From contig JAAELT010000420.1 in the NCBI GenBank assembly GCA_024226315.1, forward strand, positions 86,964 through 150,963: 64,000 nucleotides of DNA, in the 5' to 3' direction. A program made the position numbers and the translations under genes. The notes below the pieces were generated by a model. That model ran no database searches, was not told the DNA's origin, and saw nothing but the letters and a program-made list of their open reading frames with translations. This document shows, in pieces, positions 42,696 to 51,935 of the stretch (position 1 is its first letter; each line of letters starts with the position of its first letter). Origin of the DNA: a bacterium (GTDB lineage: Bacteria > Acidobacteriota > Thermoanaerobaculia > Multivoradales > J023).

Positions 42696-44279
42696 GTGCA
42701 ATACAAGATTGTCGTATCCGATCCGATCGAGGCGACCGGCCTCGCGATGCTGCGCGATTCCGGCCACGAGGTGATCGAGCTGCCGGCGGAAGAGCGCCAC
42801 CGCTTGCCGGAGCTGATCGCCGACGCCGACGCTCTGGTGGTGCGCAGCGGCACCAAGGTGACCGCCGAGCTGCTGGCGGCGGGCAAACGGCTGCGGGTCG
42901 TCGGCCGTGCCGGCATCGGTGTCGACAACGTCGACACCGATGCGGCCACCGAGCTCGGCATCCTGGTAGTCAACGCCCCGACGGCCAATCTGCTGTCGGC
43001 CACCGAGCACACTTTCGCCATGATGCTCGCTCTGGCGCGCAACGTCGCGGCCGCCGACCGCGAGCTCAAGGCGGAGACCTGGAATCGCAAGAAGTGGGTC
43101 GGCGCCGAGCTCCAGGGCAAGACCCTGGGGGTGATCGGCTTCGGTCGGATCGGTCAGCAGGTGGCGCGCCGTGCGCTGGCCTTCGATATGCAAGTAGTCG
43201 CCTACGATCCGTTCCTCGACGGAGATTTCGTGCGCCGGCACGACGCCGAGCCGATGGATCTCGAGGGCCTGTTGGCGGCAGCCGACGTGATCACCCTGCA
43301 CATCCCGCTGACCGACGAGACCCGCGATCTGCTCGACGCCGACCGGCTGGCCGGAGTCAAGCCCGGGGCGCGGCTGGTCAACTGTGCCCGCGGCGGCGTG
43401 GTCAACGAAGAGGCGCTCTTGGCGGCGCTCGAGGACGGCCGCATCCAGGGCGCGGCGGTCGACGTGTTCGCCTCCGAGCCGCCCACCGACTACTCACTGG
43501 CACGGCACCCGCGAGTGGTTGCCACCCCGCATCTCGGAGCCTCGACGCGCGAAGCCCAGGTGCGTATTTCCACCGAGACCGCCAAGATGGTGGTGGCGGC
43601 GCTCGAAGGCTCGCTGGCGGTAACCGCCGTCAACCTGCCCTTCCGGCCCGCGGGCGCCGCGGGCGAGCCCTTCCTGCGGTTGGCGGAGAAGCTGGGCAGT
43701 CTGACCAGCAGCCTGTTCGAGGGCGGCCTGAGGCGCCTGACTGTTTTCCTGCGCGGTATCGACGACGAGCTGCAGGTGCCGCTGACCGTGGCGGCGATCA
43801 AGGGCGCGTTGACGCGCCAGCACGGCGAGGCCGTCAACTACGTCAACGCCGAGCGGATCGCCGCCGGCCGGGGAATCGAGGTCGTGCGCTCGACCTCGAG
43901 CGTCCTGGCCGACTACCCGCACCTCATCGGGGTCAAGCTGCAGGGCGCCGAGGGCGAAGTCGAAGCGGGCGGGACGTTGTTCCACAACCGCGACGCGCGC
44001 ATCGTCTGGCTCAACGGCTACGACCTCGAGTTTCGGCCCAAGGGCAACGTACTGGTGCTGCGCAACCACGACGTCCCGGGCGTCGTCGGCAAGCTCGGCA
44101 CCGCGCTCGGCGACGCCGGCGTCAACATCGCCGAGATCCACTTGTCCCGCAAGTCGGGGAGCGACGAAGCCCTGGCGGTGGCGCGACTGGACGCAGCGCC
44201 GCCACAGGACGTCATGGAGGAGCTGCGCCGGCTCGACGAGGTGATCAGCGCCGAGCTGGTCGACGTCGGACAGCTGTAA
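42696..44279 (+). CDS. serA: D-3-phosphoglycerate dehydrogenase, long type
   Basis: A 527-residue SerA of the long form: substrate-binding and NAD domains (1-315), an intervening ASB domain (~320-450) and a C-terminal ACT domain (~455-527, VLVLRNHDVPGVVGKLG). The NAD fold shows GVIGFGRIGQQVARR (~145) and the catalytic Arg/His lie in NCARGGVVNEE and TPHLGAS. It commits 3-phosphoglycerate to serine; the ACT domain usually gives serine inhibition. The start is GTG at 42696, with GAGGAG 9 nt upstream, matching the conserved VSDPI beginning. Confidence 0.95.
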   Translation: MQYKIVVSDPIEATGLAMLRDSGHEVIELPAEERHRLPELIADADALVVRSGTKVTAELLAAGKRLRVVGRAGIGVDNVDTDAATELGILVVNAPTANLLSATEHTFAMMLALARNVAAADRELKAETWNRKKWVGAELQGKTLGVIGFGRIGQQVARRALAFDMQVVAYDPFLDGDFVRRHDAEPMDLEGLLAAADVITLHIPLTDETRDLLDADRLAGVKPGARLVNCARGGVVNEEALLAALEDGRIQGAAVDVFASEPPTDYSLARHPRVVATPHLGASTREAQVRISTETAKMVVAALEGSLAVTAVNLPFRPAGAAGEPFLRLAEKLGSLTSSLFEGGLRRLTVFLRGIDDELQVPLTVAAIKGALTRQHGEAVNYVNAERIAAGRGIEVVRSTSSVLADYPHLIGVKLQGAEGEVEAGGTLFHNRDARIVWLNGYDLEFRPKGNVLVLRNHDVPGVVGKLGTALGDAGVNIAEIHLSRKSGSDEALAVARLDAAPPQDVMEELRRLDEVISAELVDVGQL

Positions 44280-44316
44280 TAGGTCTGCACCTGTAATAGG
44301 TCTGCACCTGTAATAG
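44274..44316. repeat. 17-bp tandem repeat between serA and ddl
   Basis: CTGTAATAGGTCTGCAC occurs exactly twice (44274-44290, 44291-44307) and a third partial copy CTGTAATAG follows (44308-44316). The first copy contains the serA stop codon; the last ends 11 bp before the ddl ATG. It resembles slipped-strand duplication. TAGAGT at 44314-44319 lies 8 nt from the ddl ATG and could be a -10 box. Confidence 0.85.
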
Positions 44317-44327
44317 AGTCGCCCCCC

Positions 44328-45431
44328 ATGAACGTCGGCGTGATCTTCGGCGGCCGCAGCGTCGAGCACAAAGTGTCGGTGGCCTCGGCCCGCACCGTGT
44401 CCCGGGCGCTCGAGGACGCCGGCCACCGGGTGGTGCCGCTGGGGATCGCGCCGGACGGCTGCTGGGTACATCACGATCTCGCCTCGAGGGCGCTCGCCGG
44501 CGGACTCGACGATCTGCCGCCGGTCGGCGCGCCCGTCGTTTCCACCTTCGGCCATCTGTTGAGCGTCGAGGTCGACGTGCTGTTTCCCCTCGTCCACGGC
44601 ACCTGGGGCGAGGACGGAACCCTCCAGGGCCTGTGCGAGATGCTCGACCTGCCCTACGTCGGCACCGGGGTGCTTTCCAGCGCCGCGGCCATGGACAAGG
44701 CGGTGGCGAAGCAGTTGCTGCAGGCCGCTGGCCTGCCGGTGGTGGACTACGAGGTGATCAGCCGCGGCCCCTGGAGCGAGGATCCCGAGGACGGCCTGAG
44801 CCGTCTGGGACGCTTCGAGCCGCCGATCTTCGTCAAGCCGAGCGTCGGCGGTTCGAGTGTCGGCATCAGCAAGGTGCCTGACAAGAGCTGTCTGCGTACG
44901 GCGATCGACCTGGCGCTACGCTTCGACGACCGCGTGATTGTCGAAGCCGGCATCGACGGCCGCGAGCTCGAGTGCGCCGTGCTCGGCTACCAGGAGCTCG
45001 AGGCCTCGGTGCTCGGCGAGATCGTACCCGGCAAGGACTTCTACGATTACGCCGACAAGTACCTCGAGGACGGCGCCCAGCTTCTGGCGCCCGCCGACCT
45101 CGACGACGGCACCGCCGCCGATCTGCGCGCGGTGGCGGTGGACGCCTTCGCCGCCCTGGGTGGCTGGGGCATGGCGCGGGTGGACTTCCTGCTGGAGGCC
45201 CCTGCTCCATTGGCGCCCGTTCCGGGCGACGGCCGGTTCTACATCAACGAGGTCAACACCCTGCCCGGGTTCACCTCGATCTCCATGTACCCGCGTCTGT
45301 GGGAGCTCTCCGGGGTGCCCATCTCGGCGCTGGTCGACCGCCTGGTCGAGATCGCCGTCGAGCGGCACCGCGACCGGCGCCGTCTCGACGACGGCATCAA
45401 GGGCTGGATCGCCGAAGTCAGTTCAGAGTGA
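44328..45431 (+). CDS. ddl: D-alanine--D-alanine ligase
   Basis: A 367-residue ATP-grasp ligase making D-Ala-D-Ala for peptidoglycan. Motifs: VIFGGRSVEHKVS at the N-terminus, PLVHGTWGEDGTLQG, the glycine-rich loop KPSVGGSSVGISK (~167), the omega-loop FYDYADKYL (~237) with the Tyr typical of D-Ala specificity, and the metal site FYINEVNTLPGFTSIS (~303). Length is normal. No ribosome site precedes the ATG at 44328. The 3' end overlaps the convergent gene by 14 bp. Confidence 0.95.
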   Translation: MNVGVIFGGRSVEHKVSVASARTVSRALEDAGHRVVPLGIAPDGCWVHHDLASRALAGGLDDLPPVGAPVVSTFGHLLSVEVDVLFPLVHGTWGEDGTLQGLCEMLDLPYVGTGVLSSAAAMDKAVAKQLLQAAGLPVVDYEVISRGPWSEDPEDGLSRLGRFEPPIFVKPSVGGSSVGISKVPDKSCLRTAIDLALRFDDRVIVEAGIDGRELECAVLGYQELEASVLGEIVPGKDFYDYADKYLEDGAQLLAPADLDDGTAADLRAVAVDAFAALGGWGMARVDFLLEAPAPLAPVPGDGRFYINEVNTLPGFTSISMYPRLWELSGVPISALVDRLVEIAVERHRDRRRLDDGIKGWIAEVSSE

Positions 45432-48400
45432 CCTCGGTCGGCTCTCCGGGCGCCACCATGGCGGGGGCGCTCCAGGTGCGTCCGTCCGCCGCCGTGACCG
45501 TCACCGTCCATGGGCCGGGCACCAGGTTGGTGACCGTCGTCTTGCCGCCGCGCAGCGTGTGCTCGGCCTTCACCGTGCCGTTCCAGCCGACGGTGCGGTG
45601 GGGAAGCCCGCCGGGACCCACGAGCCGCAGCTCGGCGCCGGTGAGGCCGTCGCCCAGGTCCGGCACCTCGACCTCGACGCCGCCCCCGGCGGCAAGCTGT
45701 ACGCGCCCGGCCGTGCCCGGCACGGCCACCCGCAGGCTGGCCGTGGCGCTGTCACCGGCCTTGAGCAGAATCTCCCAGCTGCCGTCGGGCACCGTGGTGA
45801 TCTCCACCCGGCCGCCTTCCACCGTGTTGTAGGTGCTGCCGGCGATTCGGCGTCCGGCGTCGTCGAGCACGGCCAGCTGCACCCGGCTCGGGGCGATCCC
45901 GGCGGCGTCGACCACCTCGAAGGTCAGGCGACCGGCGGGGGAGAGCAGCAGGTCGAGGTCGTCGACGACGTCGCCGGGCCGCATCTCCACCACGGTCTCG
46001 AGCTCGGCGTACCCGGCCTTGGTGGCACGCAGCTTCCAGCTGCCTTCCTGCACGCTGCCGAAGCTGAAGTAGCCCACCGAGTCGCTGGTCGCTCGCTTGA
46101 ACGTGCTGCGGCCGCCGGTCACCGTCTGCTCCTGCGTCACCGTCTTCTCCAGGGTCAGCACCACGTCGGCGACGGCCGCCGAGTCGTCGCGCCCGCGCAC
46201 CTGGCCCGCGACCCGGCCGCTGCCGATCTCCACCCGCACGTCGTCGTCGGCGAGCACCTCGATCTGCTCGTTGTGCTCGACCCCGGTCTCGAAGCTGTGG
46301 ATCCACAGGTTGTAGGTGCCCGCTTCGAGCCCCTCGATGCGGAATCGCCCCTCCAGGTCGGTGCCGGCGTCGGCGAAGTGGCGCACGCTGACGCCGGCCA
46401 GCCGCACTCGCGCGCCCGACAGCGGCGCCTCGCCAACCACGACGGTGCCGGTGAGCAGGTAGCCGCTGCCGAACTCGAGATCGAGCGTCGCCTGGGTCAC
46501 GCCCTCTTCGAGGGTGATGTGCTCGCTCACCTGGCGTCCGGTGCCGGGGATCTCGGCCCGCACGTGGACCTCGCCCGGAGACAGGTTGGCGAGTGTGTAG
46601 TTGCCCTCGAAGTCCGCCCGGCCCGAGCTGTGCCGGGAGCGGATCTCGACCAGCGCCAACTCGTCGATCTCGAGGCCGAGGACGCGGCCGGTCAGGGTGA
46701 TGCCCTCCTCGAGCCGGATCTCCAATCCGCCGAGCGGAGCGTCGCCGACCTCGATCGGATGGCCGGTCTGCGCGCGCGCGAAACCCTCCTTGGCGGCGCT
46801 CAGCTGGTAGCTGCCCGGCGTGACGTTCTCCAGCGTGAACGCGCCGCCTGTGGCGCTCGCCGCCTCGGCGCGGCCGGCGCCCCAGAAGCGGTTGCCCGTG
46901 CCCTTGGAGAGCACCACCTCGGCGCCCGCGACGCCCGTGCCATCCGGCCCGACGACTCTTCCGGACACCTCGACGCCGTCTTCGAACCGCAATTCGATCT
47001 CCTGATCGCCCGTCACTTCGAGGCTCTTCGACGCACTGCCGGAGCCGGAGTCGTCTTCGGCCGTCACCGTGAGTGGCCCGAGCCCGATGCCGGTGAGCTC
47101 GAAGCGGCCGTCGCCGTCCGCGATCTCGATGAAAACGATGGGCCGCCCGGGGCCGCCTGTAGCCGAGACCGAGACCCGCGCGCCCCGCACCGGCTCGCTG
47201 TCGGCATCGAGCACCACGCCGCTGATCGTGACGCCGGCGCTCAGCACCAGCTCGACGCCTGAGAGCTCGCCGCCGGCGGGGGCCTCGAGCCCAGAGATCT
47301 GGGTGCGCTGAAAGCCCTGCGCCTCCGCCACGACGGTGACCTTGCCGGGCTCGACGTCGAGCAGCTCGAACCGGCCGTCCTCTCCCGAGCGGGCACGGTT
47401 GAAGCTCGAGAAGCGGGCGCCGCCGGAGCCTCCCAGGCCCTCGGGGCGCGCCTGGAGCGCGGCCTCGGCGATCGGGTCGCCGTCCTCGTCGACCACCCTG
47501 CCGGTCACCCGCGAGGCGGGTTGGAGCACCACCGACAGCGGCTCCTCGGGCGGCGCCACCACGCCGGAGACGGTCTGTGGCACGTAGCCCTCGCGGGCGA
47601 CGTTCAGGTCCAGCCGCTCGCCGGCGCGCCGGTTCTTCACCGCGAAATGGCCGTCGACGGCGGTGACCGCGTCGGGCGCCGTCCGGGCGAGCACCAGGCG
47701 CTGATAGGCGGCGGGCAGCGACATCTTGCTCGGCTCGGTGGCGTGGATCTCGACGCCCGCGAGCGGCTGGCCGCCACTGTCGACCACCCGGCCCTCGACG
47801 GTCACCCCGGGAGGCAGCACCACCGTGCCGAGATCGATGTCGCCGGCGCCCTCCGGCAGCTCCACCCCGGGCACCGACACCGAGCCGTAGCCCTCGGCCT
47901 CGACCTGCAGGTCGTAGCGCCCCGCCGAGAGGTCCGGCACCGCGAATCTGCCGTCGGCGTCGGTGGAGTGCCCGGGAGGCTCGCTCTCCTCGCCGCCGAA
48001 GCGGAAGCCGCGCCGCCGATCGACCTGCTCGGCCAGGCGCACCTCGGCGCCGGCGATCGGCACGTCCCGCTCGTCGACCACGGTGCCCACGGCGCGCAGG
48101 CCGCGGTACAGCACCGCCCGCAGGTCGGTGCGTGCCTCCGCCGGCTCCAGGGCGTCGGCGGTGATCTTGGCCGGGGCGAAACCCTCCCTGGTGAGCTTCA
48201 GCTCGTACCCCTGGCCCGCGGGCAGGCCGGGGAGGTCGAAGCCGCCGTCGCGCGAGGAGCGCGCCCAGCGCCCCTGGAACGGGATGCCACGGAAGGCACG
48301 CCGCATGCCCGGGCCGGGGGCCGCTGAGATCTCGATCTCGACTCCGGCGATGCCCGCATCCTCGACGTCCACCACCCGTCCGGCCAGGCGCGTGGCCGCC

Positions 48401-49575
48401 CCGAGCGCGATCGTCGGGCCGACTTCGCTTTCAGAACGCGCCGGCTCCATGCCTGGCACGTGGCCGACGGCTGCCGCCTGCACCCTGGCATCGCGAAACA
48501 TCTGCGGCTCCGTGGGCATGACGAGCGAGTACTCGCCGCGGGCGCCGGTGACGACGGCGTCGTCGGCCGAGGGCCTGCCGGCCCAGACCAGGGCGCCCGC
48601 GATTGGCTCGCGGGAGCCTTCGGCCACCACATTGCCACGGATCTTCCGCGGCTCCTCCAGGGCCAGCGTGGCCAGCTCGCTCTCCTTCCCGGGCACCGGC
48701 GGCTCCAGCTTCAGCGTACCGTGGCGTCCCTCGGCGTCGAACGCCTTCAGGCTCTGCGAGCCCTCCGAGGCGAGAGCGAGCTCCACGCGTCCGTTGTCGT
48801 CACTTCTCGCGATCGGCAGAAAGCCCTCGGCGGCCAGGATCAGCGCGCCCGCGATCGGCTCGCCCCGGGCGTCGACGGTCTCGACGGGGAAGCGGGCACC
48901 GGGAGCGAGCTCGAGATTCTGGCGCCCGCCCGCCGGGCCTTCGTGACGCACCGGCGCGAAGCCCGGGGCCGCCACCTCGATCAGCCACTCCTTCTCCTCA
49001 CCGGTGGCGGGCACGCGCGCTTTGCCCTTCTCGTCGGTGGTGCCGAAGAAGACGGCGCGCGCCCACCTGCCGGTGCCCTGGAGCGGCACGGTGCGCCCGG
49101 CCAGCCGGCTCCAGGTCGGATCCGTCGGAAAAGCCAGCAGCCGTGCCCCGGCCGGCTTGCCGCCGGCGGTGACGCGCACCTCGAAGCCGGCGTCGGCGTC
49201 GAGGTCGGCGGGGGGCAGCTCCACGGCGTGGAGCAGCGGACCCAGCCCGTGCTCCTTCGGCACCCAGCCGTCGAGCTCGACGCGGACCGCGAAGAAGCCG
49301 ACGCCGGGGGCCTCCAGCCGGTAGAGGCCGTCCGCGTCCGTCCGCGTCTCGGCCACCGGCTCGAGATCCCCGCCGCCCGCCAACCGCCGCTCACCGGTGG
49401 CGAAGGTTCCTTCCGACGCCAGCAGCAGGACCCGCGCCTCCGGCAGGGGCTCGCCGTCCGCGAGCACCTGGCCGGTGATCGGGATGCCGCCTGCGAGGCA
49501 GACGACGGGCGAGAACGCGAGCAGAACGGCGGCGATCAACAACACGCGGGACGCGAACGGCAGAATCGAGAACAT
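45418..49575 (-). CDS. Secreted protein of repeated carboxypeptidase-regulatory-like domains
   Basis: A 1385-residue exported protein. A signal peptide (1-28, ending VVCLAGG) is followed by some fourteen to sixteen Ig-like CarboxypepD_reg domains of about 80-90 residues. Each has strands of the type VSGRVVDxxGxPVAGAxV, then DGRFxLxxLxPGxYxLxVxAEGF. There is no protease domain, transmembrane barrel or wall anchor. Such proteins may be surface or periplasmic binding scaffolds. The ATG at 49575 is preceded by GGAGGG at 8 nt. It lies downstream of the Ser/Thr kinase and sigma factor on the same strand. The repeats differ considerably, so they are old rather than recently amplified. Confidence 0.85.
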   Translation of the reverse strand: MFSILPFASRVLLIAAVLLAFSPVVCLAGGIPITGQVLADGEPLPEARVLLLASEGTFATGERRLAGGGDLEPVAETRTDADGLYRLEAPGVGFFAVRVELDGWVPKEHGLGPLLHAVELPPADLDADAGFEVRVTAGGKPAGARLLAFPTDPTWSRLAGRTVPLQGTGRWARAVFFGTTDEKGKARVPATGEEKEWLIEVAAPGFAPVRHEGPAGGRQNLELAPGARFPVETVDARGEPIAGALILAAEGFLPIARSDDNGRVELALASEGSQSLKAFDAEGRHGTLKLEPPVPGKESELATLALEEPRKIRGNVVAEGSREPIAGALVWAGRPSADDAVVTGARGEYSLVMPTEPQMFRDARVQAAAVGHVPGMEPARSESEVGPTIALGAATRLAGRVVDVEDAGIAGVEIEISAAPGPGMRRAFRGIPFQGRWARSSRDGGFDLPGLPAGQGYELKLTREGFAPAKITADALEPAEARTDLRAVLYRGLRAVGTVVDERDVPIAGAEVRLAEQVDRRRGFRFGGEESEPPGHSTDADGRFAVPDLSAGRYDLQVEAEGYGSVSVPGVELPEGAGDIDLGTVVLPPGVTVEGRVVDSGGQPLAGVEIHATEPSKMSLPAAYQRLVLARTAPDAVTAVDGHFAVKNRRAGERLDLNVAREGYVPQTVSGVVAPPEEPLSVVLQPASRVTGRVVDEDGDPIAEAALQARPEGLGGSGGARFSSFNRARSGEDGRFELLDVEPGKVTVVAEAQGFQRTQISGLEAPAGGELSGVELVLSAGVTISGVVLDADSEPVRGARVSVSATGGPGRPIVFIEIADGDGRFELTGIGLGPLTVTAEDDSGSGSASKSLEVTGDQEIELRFEDGVEVSGRVVGPDGTGVAGAEVVLSKGTGNRFWGAGRAEAASATGGAFTLENVTPGSYQLSAAKEGFARAQTGHPIEVGDAPLGGLEIRLEEGITLTGRVLGLEIDELALVEIRSRHSSGRADFEGNYTLANLSPGEVHVRAEIPGTGRQVSEHITLEEGVTQATLDLEFGSGYLLTGTVVVGEAPLSGARVRLAGVSVRHFADAGTDLEGRFRIEGLEAGTYNLWIHSFETGVEHNEQIEVLADDDVRVEIGSGRVAGQVRGRDDSAAVADVVLTLEKTVTQEQTVTGGRSTFKRATSDSVGYFSFGSVQEGSWKLRATKAGYAELETVVEMRPGDVVDDLDLLLSPAGRLTFEVVDAAGIAPSRVQLAVLDDAGRRIAGSTYNTVEGGRVEITTVPDGSWEILLKAGDSATASLRVAVPGTAGRVQLAAGGGVEVEVPDLGDGLTGAELRLVGPGGLPHRTVGWNGTVKAEHTLRGGKTTVTNLVPGPWTVTVTAADGRTWSAPAMVAPGEPTEVTLN

Positions 49576-49639
49576 GACGCAACCCTCCGGATCGACAATA
49601 GGTGGTGACGATTGTCTCACACCCGACCGAAGAGTCTTC

Positions 49640-49747
49640 AGCCGCGACGGCCGCGAGCGGTATGGCCCCCCAGCGCTCGAGTCGCGGTGCCCTGCTGAAG
49701 AACATCCACCAGGCGATGACGACCAGTCCGAGGGCGACTCCGCCCAT
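49640..49747 (-). pseudogene. Possible remnant of a PQQ-type propeller protein N-terminus
   Basis: The minus strand encodes MGGVALGLVVIAWWMFFS, then RAPRLERWGAI, a membrane helix plus motif that I associate with the N-terminal membrane part of PQQ-like beta-propeller proteins. The reading then becomes unlike protein, and the ribosome site of the large gene at 49575 follows. It begins 30 bp after the kinase stop. If correct, it is a deletion remnant; it might equally be a chance open frame. Confidence 0.3.
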
Positions 49748-49777
49748 CGCCCCGAGCCGGAGGTTACGAGGAGTCGC

Positions 49778-51124
49778 TCAATCCGCGGCGGCGCAACGCT
49801 TCAGGAAGCGGCGTCGATAGAGGACGAGGAAGGCGGCTTCGCCGGCGAGTAGCAAGAGAAAGAGGAAGCCGCTCGCCACGGGCGAGAGCGGCAGGATGCT
49901 CAGCACCACCCCGTTGAAGAAGATCAGGATCGCCGTCCACGCCCCGAAGACCGCGGCCCCGGCCCCGTACAGGGCCGGCCAGCTCGAACGGATTCGCCGC
50001 AGCGCCGCGAAGCCCAAGACACTTCCGGCAAGCGTCAGGGCAAAGCAGAAGAGGCACATCAGGAAGGCAGCAGAGGCCATGAGAGTTGCCACGGTCGAGA
50101 GCACGGCCACGAACGTGAACAGGATCAAGCCCGCGCCCGAGAGGACGGCGGACACGACGGCCTCCGCGGAAAGACGAGGCGGCTCGTCGGGCTCGGGCGC
50201 CCGTTCGACGCGGTCCAGCGACTCCAGGTGCGATTTCACCTCGGAGGCACGCTGGTAGCGGCGCTCCGGCTCCCTCGCCAGCGCCCGCAGCACGACGTCG
50301 TCCACCTCGGGCGTGGCGGCCGAGCGCGCCGACGGCGGATCGAAGCTTCCCATCGGGATCTCGCCGGTGAGCATCTCGTAGAAGACGACGCCCAGGGAGT
50401 AGATGTCGGCCCGATGATCCACCTCGAGCGGGCGCTCGAGCTGCTCGGGCGCCATGTAGCGGAAGGTGCCGAGGACCTCCCGGCTGCCGGTGAGGGAGAC
50501 CAGGGCGGCGGGGATCCCGATCAGCTTGGCCAGCCCGAAGTCGGCGATCTTCACCCCGCCTTCGCGGTCGACCAGGATGTTCTCGGGTTTCACGTCGCGG
50601 TGCACAACGCCTTTGTCGTGGGCGTACTGCAGCGCGTCGCAGATCTTCGGGACCAGCGCCAGAGCCTCGCGCGGCTCGAGCTTTCCCGCGCGGATCAGAT
50701 CGCGCAGGTTCGACCCCTCGACGTACTCCATCACCAGCCAGCCGAAGGGTCCGTCCTGCCCGTAGTCGTGGATCGAGACGAGACTTGGATGGCTCAGGCG
50801 GGCGAGCGCCTGGGCCTCCCGCTCGAAGCGCCTGGCGAAGTCGCCCTGCCGCTCCGCATCGGGTGCGGCGACCACCTTGAGCGCCACCTCGCGGTCGAGC
50901 TTCTTCTGGCGCGCGCGGTAGACCCGGCCCATGCCTCCGCGTCCCAGGAGCTCGAGGATCTCGATCTCCGGCAGACGTTGCTCGATCTCGGCACGGACGG
51001 TTCGCTCTTCCTCCGCCGCGCGCCTGGCGGCGCCCGGGTCGCCCGCGGAATCGCCGAGCGCGGTGCGAAAGAGCTTCGCGGCCTCGAGCCCCTCGATTTC
51101 CTCTTTCGTTGCGTCATCGGACAT
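49778..51124 (-). CDS. Membrane Ser/Thr protein kinase
   Basis: A 448-residue Hanks-type kinase. An N-terminal ~50-residue helix leads to the kinase domain (~55-310) with the P-loop GRGGMGRVY, VALKVV lysine, catalytic HRDVKPEN, DFG and APEQLE motifs, all intact. Four or five membrane helices fill ~325-440, an unusual C-terminal anchor rather than a single helix plus sensor domain. It begins 63 bp after the sigma-factor gene; such kinase/sigma pairs are a known ECF arrangement in Acidobacteriota and Planctomycetes where the kinase modifies the sigma factor. Confidence 0.93.
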   Translation of the reverse strand: MSDDATKEEIEGLEAAKLFRTALGDSAGDPGAARRAAEEERTVRAEIEQRLPEIEILELLGRGGMGRVYRARQKKLDREVALKVVAAPDAERQGDFARRFEREAQALARLSHPSLVSIHDYGQDGPFGWLVMEYVEGSNLRDLIRAGKLEPREALALVPKICDALQYAHDKGVVHRDVKPENILVDREGGVKIADFGLAKLIGIPAALVSLTGSREVLGTFRYMAPEQLERPLEVDHRADIYSLGVVFYEMLTGEIPMGSFDPPSARSAATPEVDDVVLRALAREPERRYQRASEVKSHLESLDRVERAPEPDEPPRLSAEAVVSAVLSGAGLILFTFVAVLSTVATLMASAAFLMCLFCFALTLAGSVLGFAALRRIRSSWPALYGAGAAVFGAWTAILIFFNGVVLSILPLSPVASGFLFLLLLAGEAAFLVLYRRRFLKRCAAAD

Positions 51125-51187
51125 CGGGCCGAATCCTGAAAAGCGGAATGTCCCTGCTCCTCATACAGCAGGAACCTCCGGCGAAGG

Positions 51188-51904
51188 TTACAAGGCCCGG
51201 AAGAGGTGCTGCATCTCGTCCTCGATCTCCTGGGGCAGGTCCACGGTTCGCGCGACCTCTTCCAGGAGCAGCTCGCCATAGCGCTTCTTCAGCCGGTGGG
51301 CAGCCACCTTGACCGCGATCGTCGTCAGTCCCGTCTCTTCGGCCACGGCGGCGTAGCCCCCCTCGACCCGCTCCCCCGCGAGCACCGGTTTCAGGCGCTC
51401 GAAGATCTCGCCCCGGCCTCTGGCGGCTTGCTCTTCCCGTAGGCGATCCAGCCCGCGCCGCAGGATCGCCAGCGCCCACTGGCGCTCGAAGTCGTCCTCG
51501 GGCGTGCGCGCGTCGACCGGATCGATCGCGAGGAGGTCGTCGCCGGACGAGAGCGAGAGGGGGACGACGCCTCCGCCCCGCTTGAGGGCCAGCTCGCGCT
51601 CCCGCTCGTTGGCCATGAAGTTCTTCACGGCAGCCAGCAGGTAGGAACGGAACCGTCCGCGCGACGGATCGACCGCCCCGACGTCGCGCCGCTCCAGGAA
51701 CCGGGCGAAGAACCCCTGGGTCAGATCCCGCGCCTGCTCCGAGGCGTGTCCGCGGCGGCGAATGAACCCGTAGATCGGGCGCCAGTAGGTCGCGCACAGC
51801 TCTTCGAGCGCGGCGGAGGATTCGGCCCGGCCGGCGGCGAGCACGATGCTCCAGCGAGTCGTCTGGAAACGAGAGGCCCCCGGCGGACCGGGCGGATGGG
51901 GCAT
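51188..51904 (-). CDS. ECF-like RNA polymerase sigma factor (kinase-linked)
   Basis: A 238-residue sigma-70-family factor. Region 2 includes CATYWRPIYGFIRRRGH and EQARDLTQGFFARFLER (~35-75), then RGRFRSYLLAAVKNFMANE; region 4 is GGYAAVAEETGLTTIAVKVAAHRLKKRYGELL (~185-215). The TTRWSIV beginning and the length match the ECF groups linked to Ser/Thr kinases. There is no anti-sigma factor gene; the neighbouring kinase probably does the control. The ATG at 51904 has AGAGGATGAGG upstream. Confidence 0.92.
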   Translation of the reverse strand: MPHPPGPPGASRFQTTRWSIVLAAGRAESSAALEELCATYWRPIYGFIRRRGHASEQARDLTQGFFARFLERRDVGAVDPSRGRFRSYLLAAVKNFMANERERELALKRGGGVVPLSLSSGDDLLAIDPVDARTPEDDFERQWALAILRRGLDRLREEQAARGRGEIFERLKPVLAGERVEGGYAAVAEETGLTTIAVKVAAHRLKKRYGELLLEEVARTVDLPQEIEDEMQHLFRAL

Positions 51905-51935
51905 GCCTCATCCTCTCACGGATGCACACAGGGCG

